This document shows positions 27,191 to 36,452 of a stretch of 64,000 nucleotides of DNA, in pieces. This DNA comes from Candidatus Obscuribacter sp. (GTDB lineage Bacteria; Cyanobacteriota; Vampirovibrionia; Obscuribacterales; Obscuribacteraceae): positions 3,286,001 through 3,350,000 of the forward strand of contig JADJQZ010000001.1 of NCBI GenBank assembly GCA_016712465.1, in the 5' to 3' direction. How positions within the stretch are numbered: the stretch's first letter is position 1; each line of letters opens with the position of its first letter. The translations under genes and the position numbers were made by a program. The notes beneath the pieces are model-generated. The model did not search any database and was not told where the DNA came from. It was given only the letters and a program-made list of their open reading frames with translations.

Positions 27191-28213
27191 CTAAGTGAGA
27201 GCGACCACAATCTTTCCCTGCTGCTGATTTGATTCCATATACTCCTGAGCTTGCCTTAGCTCGGCATACGAAAACACTTTATCAATAACCGGCTTAAAGC
27301 TGCCGTCGGCAAGAGCTGCAAGCACGTACTCTTTTGCACGGGCAAAGCGCGCTGCGTCATCCACCACTTGAAACATTGTATATCCGCAAACGCTCAAACC
27401 GCGCTTCAAAGCCAGTTGAAGGGGAAAGGTGGTAGACTCTAGCGAAAGAGCACCATAAATAAAAATCTTGCCCTCATAAGCAGCCGCCCTGGCTAAGGGC
27501 AACATCATCGGACCGGCTACCGCATCAAAGACAATAGAAGCCCCCTTGCCTGCGGTTATGCGCTTAACCTCTGCAACCAGATCTTCAGTTTCCGTGACTA
27601 TGACGTGTGCTGCACCAGCTTTCAAAAGAGCCTCTTTTTTGGCTACACTCCTGGTGGTGGCAATAGCTATTGCCCCTTCTCTATTCACAAGTTGAATCGC
27701 GGCATAACCTACGGAGCTGGAAGCTGCCGTTATAAGAACATACTCTTCAGGCTTCACATCGCCGAGCATCTTGATTGCACCATAGGCGGTGAGATACTGC
27801 ATCCAGATGGAAGAACCTTCTACATCAGTCAAATTGGGCGGACAGACAACAAGAGAGCGAGCCGGAACTACTGCGGTCTCCCCGTAAACGCCGTACTTCA
27901 CCTGGGAAAAGCAAGGCACGGTACTAACTCTAGAGCCGATCTCGATACCGGTACCCGCTAAGGCTTCAGCACAGCCTTCTCCAACGGCTTCCACTATGCC
28001 GCATGCTTCATAGCCGATGCGGGATGGGAAAACAGGCTTTTCCAGATAAAGCCCCTGCCTGAGCAAGACTTCGGCTCGGTTCAATCCAAAAGAAAGCACC
28101 TTGATTCTTACTTCACCTTGAGCAGGTTCCTCTACCGGAACCTGCTCGTACTGCAATACTTCAGCGCCTCCCACCGAATGAAAGCGGATTATTCCGGTCA
28201 AAGTCTGGGACAT
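27191..28213 (-). CDS. Zinc-independent quinone oxidoreductase-like protein (MDR superfamily)
   Basis: I use ATG 28213 (MSQTLTGIIRFHS), giving 340 aa; the frame is open further up to 28312 but that part overlaps the divergent gene's start. The GroES-like N-terminal domain (PAQGEVRIKVLSFGLNRAEVLLRQG, YEACGIVEAVGEG) leads to a Rossmann domain with VLITAASSSVGYAAIQLV as the nucleotide-binding motif. The structural-zinc Cys cluster is missing, as in QOR enzymes. It probably reduces quinones or enones with NADPH. It is divergent from the ribokinase-family gene, sharing a ~100-bp promoter region. Confidence 0.85.
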   Translation of the reverse strand: MSQTLTGIIRFHSVGGAEVLQYEQVPVEEPAQGEVRIKVLSFGLNRAEVLLRQGLYLEKPVFPSRIGYEACGIVEAVGEGCAEALAGTGIEIGSRVSTVPCFSQVKYGVYGETAVVPARSLVVCPPNLTDVEGSSIWMQYLTAYGAIKMLGDVKPEEYVLITAASSSVGYAAIQLVNREGAIAIATTRSVAKKEALLKAGAAHVIVTETEDLVAEVKRITAGKGASIVFDAVAGPMMLPLARAAAYEGKIFIYGALSLESTTFPLQLALKRGLSVCGYTMFQVVDDAARFARAKEYVLAALADGSFKPVIDKVFSYAELRQAQEYMESNQQQGKIVVALT

Positions 28214-28311
28214 TATAGAAACTCTATCTCCGTCGAAGCAGTACCGGCTGCTACCGCAATTACAATGGAAAGCAGCCCAAACTAGTATAAAGACTCGTCG
28301 GAGTAACCTCA

Positions 28312-29250
28312 ATGTCCCAGAAAGTGATTGTAGTAGGCAGCCTCAGCATGGACCTGGTTTTGACCGTACCCAGACTCCCCCTGGTGGGCGAAACAATCAA
28401 AGGTGACAGTTTCTCAAACTTCGTCGGCGGCAAAGGCAACAATCAAGCCCTGGCGGCCGCAAAACTGGGAGCCTCTGTTTCTATGCTCGGGCTTCTAGGC
28501 AAGGACAACTACGGAGACATTGTTCTCGGTAACCTTCAACAAAACAACGTAGACTGCCGCCACATGCTGAGAACCGATAAAACCGGCACCGGCATAGCCA
28601 ATATCTGGGTGGGACCGGCCGGCGAGAACGTCATCGTGATCATCCCCAACGCCAACGGCGCTCTCAGCCCCCAGTTGGTGGAAGAGAACAAAGCCATATT
28701 CGACGATGCCGCCGTCCTGCTTTTGCAATTGGAAATTCCTTTAGAAACTGTGACCAGGGCGGCACATCTAGCCCGGGAATGCGGTGTTAAAGTAATACTC
28801 AACCCGGCTCCGGCACCGGCAGACGGCAAACTTCCGGCAGAACTACTTGGCTGCGTGGACATAATCGTCCCCAATGAGACGGAAGCAATGCTCATCACCG
28901 GCATCAACCCGGACACAGAGGAGAATGCGCTCAGGTGCGCAGAAAAACTCTTAGCCATGGGACCGGGGACCGTGGTCTTGACGCTTGGCGCTCGCGGTGC
29001 TCTGATAGTAGAACAGTCAGGCAACCACCAGTTCATCTCTTCATTTCAGGTAAAAGTAGTAGATTCAACCGCCGCCGGAGATGCATTTCTAGGAGCAATG
29101 GCAGCCGGTTTGGCAGATAATCTCACGGCGGGACAGGCAGTAAAACAAGGCTGCGCGGCAGGAGCCCTGGCCTGCACCAGAGCCGGAGCGGCCCCCAGCC
29201 TACCGTCCAAGGAAGCACTGAGCACCCTTTTGGAAAATGCCACGGGTTAG
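28312..29250 (+). CDS. rbsK: Ribokinase (PfkB family sugar kinase)
   Basis: The 312-aa protein starts at ATG, with GGAG eight bases upstream. PfkB signatures are clear: the first signature VGGKGNNQALAAAKLGA binds the sugar, and the second, VDSTAAGDAFLGAMAAGL, carries the anion hole and catalytic Asp. NPAPAP and VPNETEA are typical of ribokinase rather than fructokinase. It phosphorylates ribose or a similar pentose at O5. No ribose transporter is nearby. The next gene begins 3 bp after its stop, so the two may be cotranscribed. Confidence 0.87.
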   Translation: MSQKVIVVGSLSMDLVLTVPRLPLVGETIKGDSFSNFVGGKGNNQALAAAKLGASVSMLGLLGKDNYGDIVLGNLQQNNVDCRHMLRTDKTGTGIANIWVGPAGENVIVIIPNANGALSPQLVEENKAIFDDAAVLLLQLEIPLETVTRAAHLARECGVKVILNPAPAPADGKLPAELLGCVDIIVPNETEAMLITGINPDTEENALRCAEKLLAMGPGTVVLTLGARGALIVEQSGNHQFISSFQVKVVDSTAAGDAFLGAMAAGLADNLTAGQAVKQGCAAGALACTRAGAAPSLPSKEALSTLLENATG

Positions 29251-29253
29251 ACT

Positions 29254-30126
29254 ATGGGTCTAAAGCAATCCAGCAAGATCAATGGCCGCTGCATAACCAT
29301 GCAGACGGCTTTTCTGGCTGTTTGCCTGGCAACTTCGCTATTCACATCGCCATTTACAGCCACCGATTTGATGCAGCCGGCAGCCGCCGCACCGCGCCGC
29401 TCCGACTACCTGGCCTATGATCGTTTTCGCACCACCAGCGAAGCTACTCCTGCGGCAGTGGAAAAATACAAACAGGCCCTCACTCTCTATGACAATCAAG
29501 ACATGGACGGAGCCATTGTCAAATTCCAGGAACTCCTTAAAATAGCGCCAAAATGCGCCGGCGCCTATTATTCGATGGGCGCTTCCTACCTCTGGAACGA
29601 TGATTATCAGAAGGCCCTTGATGCCTTCAATAAAGGCGTAGCACTGGCTCCCACCGACTTCGAACTGAGATACCGCAGAGCTTTCGCCTTTATCAGCCTG
29701 CTCAAATACACCCAGGCCATCGAAGACCTGGATATTGCCTTAAAGATGCGCCCCGAGCGCACCGATGCCATCAAACTGCGCGCAAAATGCTATCTGGGTT
29801 TGAAGAAACCTGATAAAGCAGCAGAAAACTTCGGACTGTGCATAAAAATCAACCCGAACGATTCAGAAGCCTATATATCCAGGGCACAGGCCTACCTGGA
29901 ACAGAAGAAGTTCCAAGAGGCCCTGAAAGATACGACTTTTATGACTCAAAAAGTGCCGGATGAGGGCCTGGGCTTCTTCCTGCACGGCAAGGCCCTGATG
30001 GGCTTAAAGCGCTACAAAGAGGCAGCCACCGCCTTTGACAGAGCCATTTCAGTAGGAACCGAACACAGTCGGGACTGTCTGACTATGAAAAGAGAATGTC
30101 ACCAATTATTGGGTAAGAGTAAGTAA
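29254..30126 (+). CDS. Secreted TPR protein
   Basis: The 290-aa protein has a signal peptide (TMQTAFLAVCLATSLFTSPF ... AAAA) and about six TPR units from residue 65 on (AIVKFQELLKIAPKCAGAYYSM, ALDAFNKGVALAPTDFELRY, AIEDLDIALKMRPERTDAIK and later copies). It is a pure scaffold with no catalytic domain. It starts 3 bp after the ribokinase-family gene and is followed by another TPR gene after 34 bp. Confidence 0.85.
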   Translation: MGLKQSSKINGRCITMQTAFLAVCLATSLFTSPFTATDLMQPAAAAPRRSDYLAYDRFRTTSEATPAAVEKYKQALTLYDNQDMDGAIVKFQELLKIAPKCAGAYYSMGASYLWNDDYQKALDAFNKGVALAPTDFELRYRRAFAFISLLKYTQAIEDLDIALKMRPERTDAIKLRAKCYLGLKKPDKAAENFGLCIKINPNDSEAYISRAQAYLEQKKFQEALKDTTFMTQKVPDEGLGFFLHGKALMGLKRYKEAATAFDRAISVGTEHSRDCLTMKRECHQLLGKSK

Positions 30127-30160
30127 GTACGAAAGCGCTACTGCCGGAAACAGCCCCACA

Positions 30161-31252
30161 ATGTATCGGGTAGAGCACAACAGGTGTCTCTCATTACTCA
30201 AACCGTCGACTCCAATTCCAAATACATTGAACAGTCCGCTTCCTTCATCTGAAAGTTCAACAGGCTGCAAACTCGCCAAACCAGTCTCGGGGCGCATAGC
30301 CCCAGGCATTTCGGCGCTCTTGCTGGTGCTTGCCGCGCCCTTTGCGGCTGAAAGCATAGCGCCCATCGGCTCAGCCCTTTTTCTAGGTTGCACATGGGCC
30401 CCCATCTGCCAGGCGGCAGACCAGGTGAAAGACGTCTTCAAGCAAGCAGACTCGGCGGAGATTCAGGGCGATGAAGCTGAGGCTTTGAAAATCTATACCA
30501 ATCTCATTGAAAGCCTTCAGAAGTCGGACCAGAACAATCCCAAACTGGCCAGGGCCGAAGCTCGCATCGCCAGACTGCATCTGCTAAACAATCAATACGA
30601 CAAAGCGACGCCCTTCTGTGACAAACTACTGAAGACCTACCACGAAAGGGCAGCGGAAGACCCGGAACTGATGGTAGATCTCGACGACCTATCAAACGTC
30701 TATCTCAAATTCAAGGATGACAAAACTCGAGACCTGGACTGCCTGAATCGCTCCTTGAAAATACGCGAATTCATCAACCACAGGCATCCCCACTTGCCAG
30801 AAAATTACCGGCTGCTTTCGGCCTGTATGCTAAACAAAAATGACTTTCCGGCTGCCATCAACTGGATAGCCAAAGCCATAGCCATCGACAGAACCTACCC
30901 CAGGCAGAAACTGGACCGCCTTGTACATGACCTGACCATTCAAGGCACCATCCAAATCAAGGCGAAGAACTTCAAGGCCGCCCAGGCCTCATTTGTAGAC
31001 TCACTGAATGTCGGCAAGCAGAGCGGCTGCTCCGACTGGCTGGTCGGACAATGTTATCTGCACCTGGGCTACTGCCTCATGATGCAGAAACGCTTCGACG
31101 AAGCTGATGAGAATTACAAACTAGCCCTCACGAAACTAAAAGACTGCCCGGCCAAACTTCAGTACCTGAAGTTGATTCTGGCAGATCACATGAAAGAGAA
31201 CGAGTTACAAAGAAACCAGTCGCGAAAAAGCAACGGCAAGGGCAAGGCTTAG
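30161..31252 (+). CDS. Membrane-anchored or secreted TPR-like protein
   Basis: The 363-aa protein has a polar ~45-residue leader followed by a hydrophobic stretch (GISALLLVLAAPFAAESIA ... ALFLGCTWAPICQA) that is a signal peptide or anchor. The rest is helical with TPR-type repeats (AEALKIYTNLIESLQKSD, ATPFCDKLLKTYHERAAED, AAQASFVDSLNVGKQSG, ADENYKLALTKLKDC). The tail is basic. No enzyme motif is present. It is probably in one transcript with the preceding TPR gene. Confidence 0.8.
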   Translation: MYRVEHNRCLSLLKPSTPIPNTLNSPLPSSESSTGCKLAKPVSGRIAPGISALLLVLAAPFAAESIAPIGSALFLGCTWAPICQAADQVKDVFKQADSAEIQGDEAEALKIYTNLIESLQKSDQNNPKLARAEARIARLHLLNNQYDKATPFCDKLLKTYHERAAEDPELMVDLDDLSNVYLKFKDDKTRDLDCLNRSLKIREFINHRHPHLPENYRLLSACMLNKNDFPAAINWIAKAIAIDRTYPRQKLDRLVHDLTIQGTIQIKAKNFKAAQASFVDSLNVGKQSGCSDWLVGQCYLHLGYCLMMQKRFDEADENYKLALTKLKDCPAKLQYLKLILADHMKENELQRNQSRKSNGKGKA

Positions 31253-31382
31253 ATAGAGGAAGGCTTAGCTGGCGGTAAGCGACCATCGAACGGGTTCAAT
31301 GGAACGTCCAATACCCACCCAACAGGGCTCAGGCGAGCGCCCGAGGTAACAGCTGGCTCCCACCCGAACTCAAGCGAGCTCC

Positions 31383-34292
31383 TTAGTCAATGGCACGCCG
31401 AAACTCTGCAACTTCAGTCGGCGTTGGCAACTCAATATAGACGCCGGGCGCGAGAGGGTGCACGCCGTATTCGACTTCAGGCAAAACATGCTGCTTGTTC
31501 TTGCGAAAAACAAGGGGAGCAAGAGCGGGATCCTTGAGTTCAAGCCTGGCCACAGACTCAACGCTGTCACCGGGTTTAACAAGATACAAATAGTTGTTTG
31601 CCTGATGAACAAGGGGCTGTGAACCATGAACGCTGGAATCGGGAGGAGACTGGTCCCCTTCACCGGCTGACCGAAGTCCTGAATCTCTTTCTTCGTCATC
31701 ATCGCTAGACCAGGTCTCTTCCAGCTCATCAAAAGCCGGATTGACATAGCGTTTAGCACGCCCTTTTGTTGCCTCGCTATCTTCAGAACCTACAGGCTTC
31801 GATCCGGTAGGCAATGCCGCTGTTTCCGACTCCAATGTGGGAGCCAGTGCTGCTGTTTCCGACTCCAACGCGGGAGGCAATGCTGCTGCTTCAGATGTCG
31901 ATGCGGGAGGCACAGCTGCTGTTTGCGACTTAGATACAGCAGGTAATGCTATTGTTTCCGACTCCTGTGCCGGCTTAGATTCAACGGCCGGCACTTTGTG
32001 CGACTTGTCTACCGATTTGCCGCCATAGGTACCATCGGGAAGATGCAGCCGAATAAAGGGCTTTCTGACAGGCACAGACTCGTTTAAATCCAAGGACAGA
32101 TCGGGTTTGGTTAGAGAAAACACCGTCTTCTCATCTTCGCCTGCACCGGACTCCGGCGCCACCTGCCCCGCCCCTCCGGAACCGGCTGCGGCTGTGCTCG
32201 GAGCCACTGTCTCAAGTGGAGACTTAGGCGCGAGCGGCATCGACCCGGCCTCACTGCTCTCAGGTTTGTGCCCCTGGCTGGGTTTGGACTTTCCAGGCGG
32301 GCGAAGTTCTTCATTGGCACCAATTGAAACATCGCTCGTAACCCGTATACCCCTGCCTCCAAAAGGCAACAGCACGGCTACCAAACCCGGCACATTGACC
32401 GAGCCACCAGGGGGAGGAAGCTTGCTCTTAATCTCTGGAGGCACTTTCAATATGGCATCAGCGGGACGCTGAGGGCTACGCCCGGCAAAGCCGAGAAAGA
32501 CCTCGGTTCGCACGCCCTTACCGGTACCTGACCTATCGGTTATGGAACCGACCAGGCTGTCGCGCACAAACCGGAAACCTTCCTTAATGCTTTCGATACC
32601 ACCGGCGATGACACCGGCAACGCCGCCCTTACCAGGCAGAGGTACTCTGGTATCAGATTCGGTGCTCTGTTTCTTAGCACCTCCAGAGTCTTTAGCCCTG
32701 CGTTCACCCAGATCCTTACCGCCGTCGGGCTTCTCGGGTCTAAAGCCAAAGGCACTGACGGTAAAGCGAGGACCGCTTCCAAACTCACCCTTTGCTCCGG
32801 GGTCGGACTTGGAGGTAGGCTGCAACTTTCCGTCCAAGCCAATAAACGGCTTGCCGGTCTGAGGCTTGCCCGCCTGAAGCTTACCATCGGTACCCGGACC
32901 AGTTTTGTCGTCGGCAGCATTCCATTGTGGTCTTCTGGCAGACTTGCCGCCTATCGGTTTAGCATCAGGTACATCTATGGAATCAATATCAGGGCGCTTA
33001 CGCCATCCCTTCATTCTTTCAGTCAAGTCGGCGACGACTGCTATACCGCTAATTTTGGGTCCCTGGCCAAACTTACCGCCTTCGCTCTTACCCCCGCTCT
33101 CGTTGCGATCAATCTTAAAACCGGGCTGGAGCTTGCCGTTCAGTTGTTCCAGCTGATCGAGAACGCCGCGCATGCCCCTGGGCTGCTTGATGATAGCTGC
33201 CAGAGGACCATCAGCGCCTCTTGAACCCTCAGGCAGTTTAACCATCTCAGGACGCTGGATTGCTTTGCCTTTGGTAACGTCAAGTTCGGACAGTGGTTTG
33301 TCGCCACCAACTGATTTACCACCCGCATCGGAGACAAAGTGCCCCTTCTCAGAAGGGTCCGTGCGTTTTACCTGGTTGTCCGAACCCGCCACCTTGAGGT
33401 CGGAATTCGGAAACGCCTGCTGCTGATTGTGTTGAGGCTCCGCTTTACCGTCTAAAGTTCCGGAAGCAGTTGTCGCGGACGATCGCCTCAGACCGTAATC
33501 CAGTAGCTCTTCCCCTTTCAGCCCAATTGGGGCAGTGGCTGTGCGATTGTCAGGCTTTTCCAGCCGCGTCGGCAATGATTCCGACTTATCAGGACGTTGA
33601 AGTTCAGACTCAGCCTTTCCAGCCCCAGAGTCAGCCCGGTTATTTGGACCGCCAGTCTTGAAATTCCCGGAATCCAAACCGGTCGGTCTATTCTGAAATT
33701 GATTGGGCTCGGGGTTATGAACGGGCATAGCCTGGGCCCGTTTCTGCAGCACTTCATCACCAGTCACGAACGGTCGATTCGGCTCTACGCTGGCGTTGGG
33801 GTTGCTTTTGCCCTGTTCTGCGGGGTAGCCCACAGACTTCGCCTCTGTCCCTTGCTGACGCTCAACCGATATCGGTTTAGATTCTGGATTGGAACCCTGA
33901 ACAGACCGGTCAGTTGGATGAGGTGGGGTTTGACGGTCGCTGGAGCCGGGCGTGGGGTTGGGAGTGCGTCCTTCATTATCAGGAAACTTGGTGACTCCAA
34001 GAGAGCCAGAAGATTGACGAGTTGCTGTGAAATCAACTCGATTTTTCGTTGTCTCTGATACATCCTTCGACGAATCCAACTTTGAACTACCTGGCGGTAG
34101 ATTAGACGATACTCCAGGTATATGGCTCGAGTCCTGCCTGCGTGAAGGTATACTTTCACTCGAACTCGCAGCCTTCGGAGAACCGACCTCCGTATTGATA
34201 TCGCCAATCGACTTCAGGCTTGCATTGAACTTCTCATCATCTGATTCAACAGACTGTTGGTTAAGAGCTCTCTCTGGAAGACTGTCTGCCAA
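31383..34292 (-). CDS. Very long disordered protein with C-terminal LysM domain
   Basis: The 969-aa protein starts at TTG 34292, preceded by an AGG-rich ribosome-binding region. Over 850 residues are low complexity (Gly, Pro, Ser, Lys, Asp, Gln). Five tandem 11-aa units of the form S-E-T-A-A-L-P-P-A lie near the end. The last ~60 residues form a LysM-type module: YLYLVKPGDSVESVARLELKD with the Asn-Lys following, which in other proteins binds peptidoglycan or chitin. No signal peptide is visible, so export would need another route. The 12-A tract just upstream of the start region is unusual. Confidence 0.75.
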   Translation of the reverse strand: MADSLPERALNQQSVESDDEKFNASLKSIGDINTEVGSPKAASSSESIPSRRQDSSHIPGVSSNLPPGSSKLDSSKDVSETTKNRVDFTATRQSSGSLGVTKFPDNEGRTPNPTPGSSDRQTPPHPTDRSVQGSNPESKPISVERQQGTEAKSVGYPAEQGKSNPNASVEPNRPFVTGDEVLQKRAQAMPVHNPEPNQFQNRPTGLDSGNFKTGGPNNRADSGAGKAESELQRPDKSESLPTRLEKPDNRTATAPIGLKGEELLDYGLRRSSATTASGTLDGKAEPQHNQQQAFPNSDLKVAGSDNQVKRTDPSEKGHFVSDAGGKSVGGDKPLSELDVTKGKAIQRPEMVKLPEGSRGADGPLAAIIKQPRGMRGVLDQLEQLNGKLQPGFKIDRNESGGKSEGGKFGQGPKISGIAVVADLTERMKGWRKRPDIDSIDVPDAKPIGGKSARRPQWNAADDKTGPGTDGKLQAGKPQTGKPFIGLDGKLQPTSKSDPGAKGEFGSGPRFTVSAFGFRPEKPDGGKDLGERRAKDSGGAKKQSTESDTRVPLPGKGGVAGVIAGGIESIKEGFRFVRDSLVGSITDRSGTGKGVRTEVFLGFAGRSPQRPADAILKVPPEIKSKLPPPGGSVNVPGLVAVLLPFGGRGIRVTSDVSIGANEELRPPGKSKPSQGHKPESSEAGSMPLAPKSPLETVAPSTAAAGSGGAGQVAPESGAGEDEKTVFSLTKPDLSLDLNESVPVRKPFIRLHLPDGTYGGKSVDKSHKVPAVESKPAQESETIALPAVSKSQTAAVPPASTSEAAALPPALESETAALAPTLESETAALPTGSKPVGSEDSEATKGRAKRYVNPAFDELEETWSSDDDEERDSGLRSAGEGDQSPPDSSVHGSQPLVHQANNYLYLVKPGDSVESVARLELKDPALAPLVFRKNKQHVLPEVEYGVHPLAPGVYIELPTPTEVAEFRRAID
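31797..31961 (-). repeat. Five 33-bp tandem units encoding 11-aa repeats
   Basis: The units read SETIALPAVSK, SQTAAVPPAST, SEAAALPPALE, SETAALAPTLE and SETAALPTGSK in protein order. The DNA copies have diverged more at the ends than in the centre, suggesting old expansion by slippage or unequal recombination. They form a Pro-spaced linker before the LysM module. Confidence 0.85.
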
Positions 34293-34306
34293 AGCCTACC
34301 ACCTTC

Positions 34307-34318
34307 AAAAAAAAAAAA
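34307..34318. repeat. 12-bp poly-A/T homopolymer before the LysM gene
   Basis: Twelve consecutive A on the plus strand (T on the coding strand of the minus gene) end 14 bp before the TTG start at 34292, next to a GGAACGTTCC palindrome at 34320-34329. Homopolymers of this length slip during replication and can alter promoter spacing or leader structure. Confidence 0.8.
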
Positions 34319-34371
34319 TGGAACGTTCCAGACAAAATAATCCCAAAACTGGGACCATACTAACAGTACCT

Positions 34372-35016
34372 TTACTTGCCTGAGCTTTGAAACGAATTCA
34401 GAAGATTCCTGTAGTCCTTATTCTTAGGCGCAAGTTTCACAGCCAACTCCAAATCTTTCGAAACACCGTCCCTAGATCGCCCTAGCGACTTACCTGCCAA
34501 TCCCCTAGAAAAGTACAACTCAGCACATTCAGGATAGGTGCGCAACAACTCAGTACAACGAGCATAACACTCTTTGTCCATTCTAAGCTGTCGAAGACAA
34601 ATGACCTCCAATTCAAATAGAATCAAAGACTTAGGACCACTGTCTTGGGCTCTCTTTACAGAGGTCAGTGCTCCTCTGTGGTCACCAAGCTTGCGTGAGA
34701 TGTTCGCCTGCAAAACCCACAAATGCTGTGATTCCGGATTTATGCGCAGACCACTTTTGCAGTCGGCATCAGCTTCACTGTACTGCGCTGCATCAAAATA
34801 CGCCCGGCCCCTCCGAAAGTAAGCCTTGTAATCCTTCGGATTCGCCTCGATAACCTTCGTTTGCTCTGCGATTATGGCACTTTGCTCGGCGGTGGGTGCA
34901 GCACAAGCAAACGAACAGCCGGAGAAGGCACAAAGCAAGCATGGCACCAAACAACTAAATTTCCTGACACTCCTGCCAATTCCGAACATCAATACACACC
35001 TGAATGCGAAAGGCAT
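34372..35016 (-). CDS. Secreted TPR protein
   Basis: The 214-aa protein uses ATG 35016, supported by AGGTG seven bases upstream; an internal ATG at 34989 is the alternative. The N-terminus (VRKFSCLVPCLLCAFSGCSFACAAP) is a signal peptide rich in Cys. Four TPR units follow (KDYKAYFRRGRAYFDAAQYSEADADCKSGL, HLWVLQANISRKLGDHRGAL, and two more). It lies between the two disordered-protein genes on the same strand, so a shared role at the cell surface is possible. Confidence 0.8.
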   Translation of the reverse strand: MPFAFRCVLMFGIGRSVRKFSCLVPCLLCAFSGCSFACAAPTAEQSAIIAEQTKVIEANPKDYKAYFRRGRAYFDAAQYSEADADCKSGLRINPESQHLWVLQANISRKLGDHRGALTSVKRAQDSGPKSLILFELEVICLRQLRMDKECYARCTELLRTYPECAELYFSRGLAGKSLGRSRDGVSKDLELAVKLAPKNKDYRNLLNSFQSSGK

Positions 35017-35074
35017 GAAATTACACCTCTCGTATTATAACAAGAAGGAAATTTTCGCCCGAGATCAGGAAGAA

Positions 35075-36379
35075 CTACTTACCGCCAAAGAGCTTCTTGA
35101 GTGCACCAAACAATTTGCCAACAATGCCCGTCTTAGGGCTGACAGAAGAGCCCTGGCTAGATTCTGGAGACTCGTGCGCTTCTGTATCAGCCGCGAATCT
35201 ACCATTGCGCGCACCAGCAGAAGCCGGACGACTTGGAATCACCTTTGAACCCTTGCCGTCATTAGCCAGCTTTCTCAAAGTAGAAAAATCTTTGCCCTCT
35301 TGCTTAGCCTGATCAGGAACAGTGGGCATTTCAAACTCTCTAGCACTGGCAGCCGCTGATCTGACATGAGGGAGCGGCACATTGGTAATGTTCGGCGCCG
35401 GGAAGCTCTCATCCGGGCCATCGGAAGATTCTTCGACTTCAGACCGCGCGGCCCGGTTGTTAAAGCTCACACCCTTGGAAGTTGTGGCGGCATCATAAAG
35501 AGGAAAACTCTTTTCATGCACGTGCTCGCTGTGCGAAAAATTGCCTCTAACAGGAACTTGCGGCACCACATGCGATGGTCCGTGTTGAGATCCGACAGCA
35601 GGCGCGTTCGCAGACTGTTGATGCGAAGCTCCGCTTGCAGGAGCACTTGCAGACGGTTGATGCGAGGCTCCGCTTGCAGGAGCACTTGCAGACTGTTGAT
35701 GCGATGCCTCAGTACGAGAGACGCCCGACGCGCTATGATCAGTACCAGCATTGGCGGCAGCAATCACATCTTCCGGCACCACCGGCTTTTTCATGCAGGA
35801 CGTATAGAGCCCACGCTTCTTACCTACAGTTCCTTTTACTTTGATGACACTGCCATCGGCTGTTGGTCCATCCGGAGTCTCAATAGATGTTGCGCCACCA
35901 TGCCCGGTGCCTGTTTCGGAGACACCGCCGATGCTACCAGAAGCATCCTCGTCTTCTCCGCCGAGAAGACGGGAGAACATTCCACCCACTTTCAGATTCT
36001 GGGAGGTCGCACGTTTGGCACCTAGTAGCGAACCAAATCCGCGCAGTTCAGCTTTAGCCTGATTCTGCGCTTCAGCCTCTGCCCTTTCCCTTTCATCGCG
36101 GCTCAACGCAGCCGCGCTGGGGGTCTGTTTCTTTTGCTCGCCGTCCGGACCGTGGTCTACACCGGTCTCAGAGAAGGTCGAAACGAAGTCATCACTCACC
36201 CTGTCGATCATGCGGGTCATAGCCCGGCGCTTTTGCCGGTCATTCTGGGAACGGCCCTTGGAAGACCTATCTGCGGCATTCCTATCACTTTCGGGCTTGC
36301 TACCGGGGGTTCTTCCGGTTCCGGACTGCTCGCCGCCGGCTCCGTGCTCAGTCAAGTCACCATCCACCATCTGACGCAT
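35075..36379 (-). CDS. Long disordered protein with 13-aa repeats and amphipathic C-terminus
   Basis: The 434-aa protein starts at ATG with GAGG nine bases upstream. The composition is Ser, Ala, Gly, Asp and Lys-rich throughout. Residues ~225-265 contain three 13-aa repeats (ASHQPSASAPASG type). The last 17 residues, GIVGKLFGALKKLFGGK, form a basic amphipathic helix that could bind membrane. A similar short motif, GGMFSRLLGGEDED, occurs around residue 130. No domain and no signal peptide are recognised. It is unrelated in sequence to the LysM protein but similar in style. Confidence 0.65.
   Translation of the reverse strand: MRQMVDGDLTEHGAGGEQSGTGRTPGSKPESDRNAADRSSKGRSQNDRQKRRAMTRMIDRVSDDFVSTFSETGVDHGPDGEQKKQTPSAAALSRDERERAEAEAQNQAKAELRGFGSLLGAKRATSQNLKVGGMFSRLLGGEDEDASGSIGGVSETGTGHGGATSIETPDGPTADGSVIKVKGTVGKKRGLYTSCMKKPVVPEDVIAAANAGTDHSASGVSRTEASHQQSASAPASGASHQPSASAPASGASHQQSANAPAVGSQHGPSHVVPQVPVRGNFSHSEHVHEKSFPLYDAATTSKGVSFNNRAARSEVEESSDGPDESFPAPNITNVPLPHVRSAAASAREFEMPTVPDQAKQEGKDFSTLRKLANDGKGSKVIPSRPASAGARNGRFAADTEAHESPESSQGSSVSPKTGIVGKLFGALKKLFGGK
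35591..35707 (-). repeat. Three 39-bp tandem units encoding 13-aa repeats
   Basis: The units encode ASHQQSASAPASG, ASHQPSASAPASG and ASHQQSANAPAVG in protein order. The first two DNA copies are nearly identical, which indicates recent duplication and likely copy-number variability between strains. Confidence 0.85.
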
Positions 36380-36452
36380 TTCCCCCAGCCTCTCTTACCG
36401 TGATATACCAACGCTCATTACTCGCCAAACCGCACATTTAGGAAGACCAGCC

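Noticed and set aside
31797..31961. Tandem repeat considered as a CRISPR array
   Set aside because: Units are contiguous without spacers and encode protein repeats in frame.
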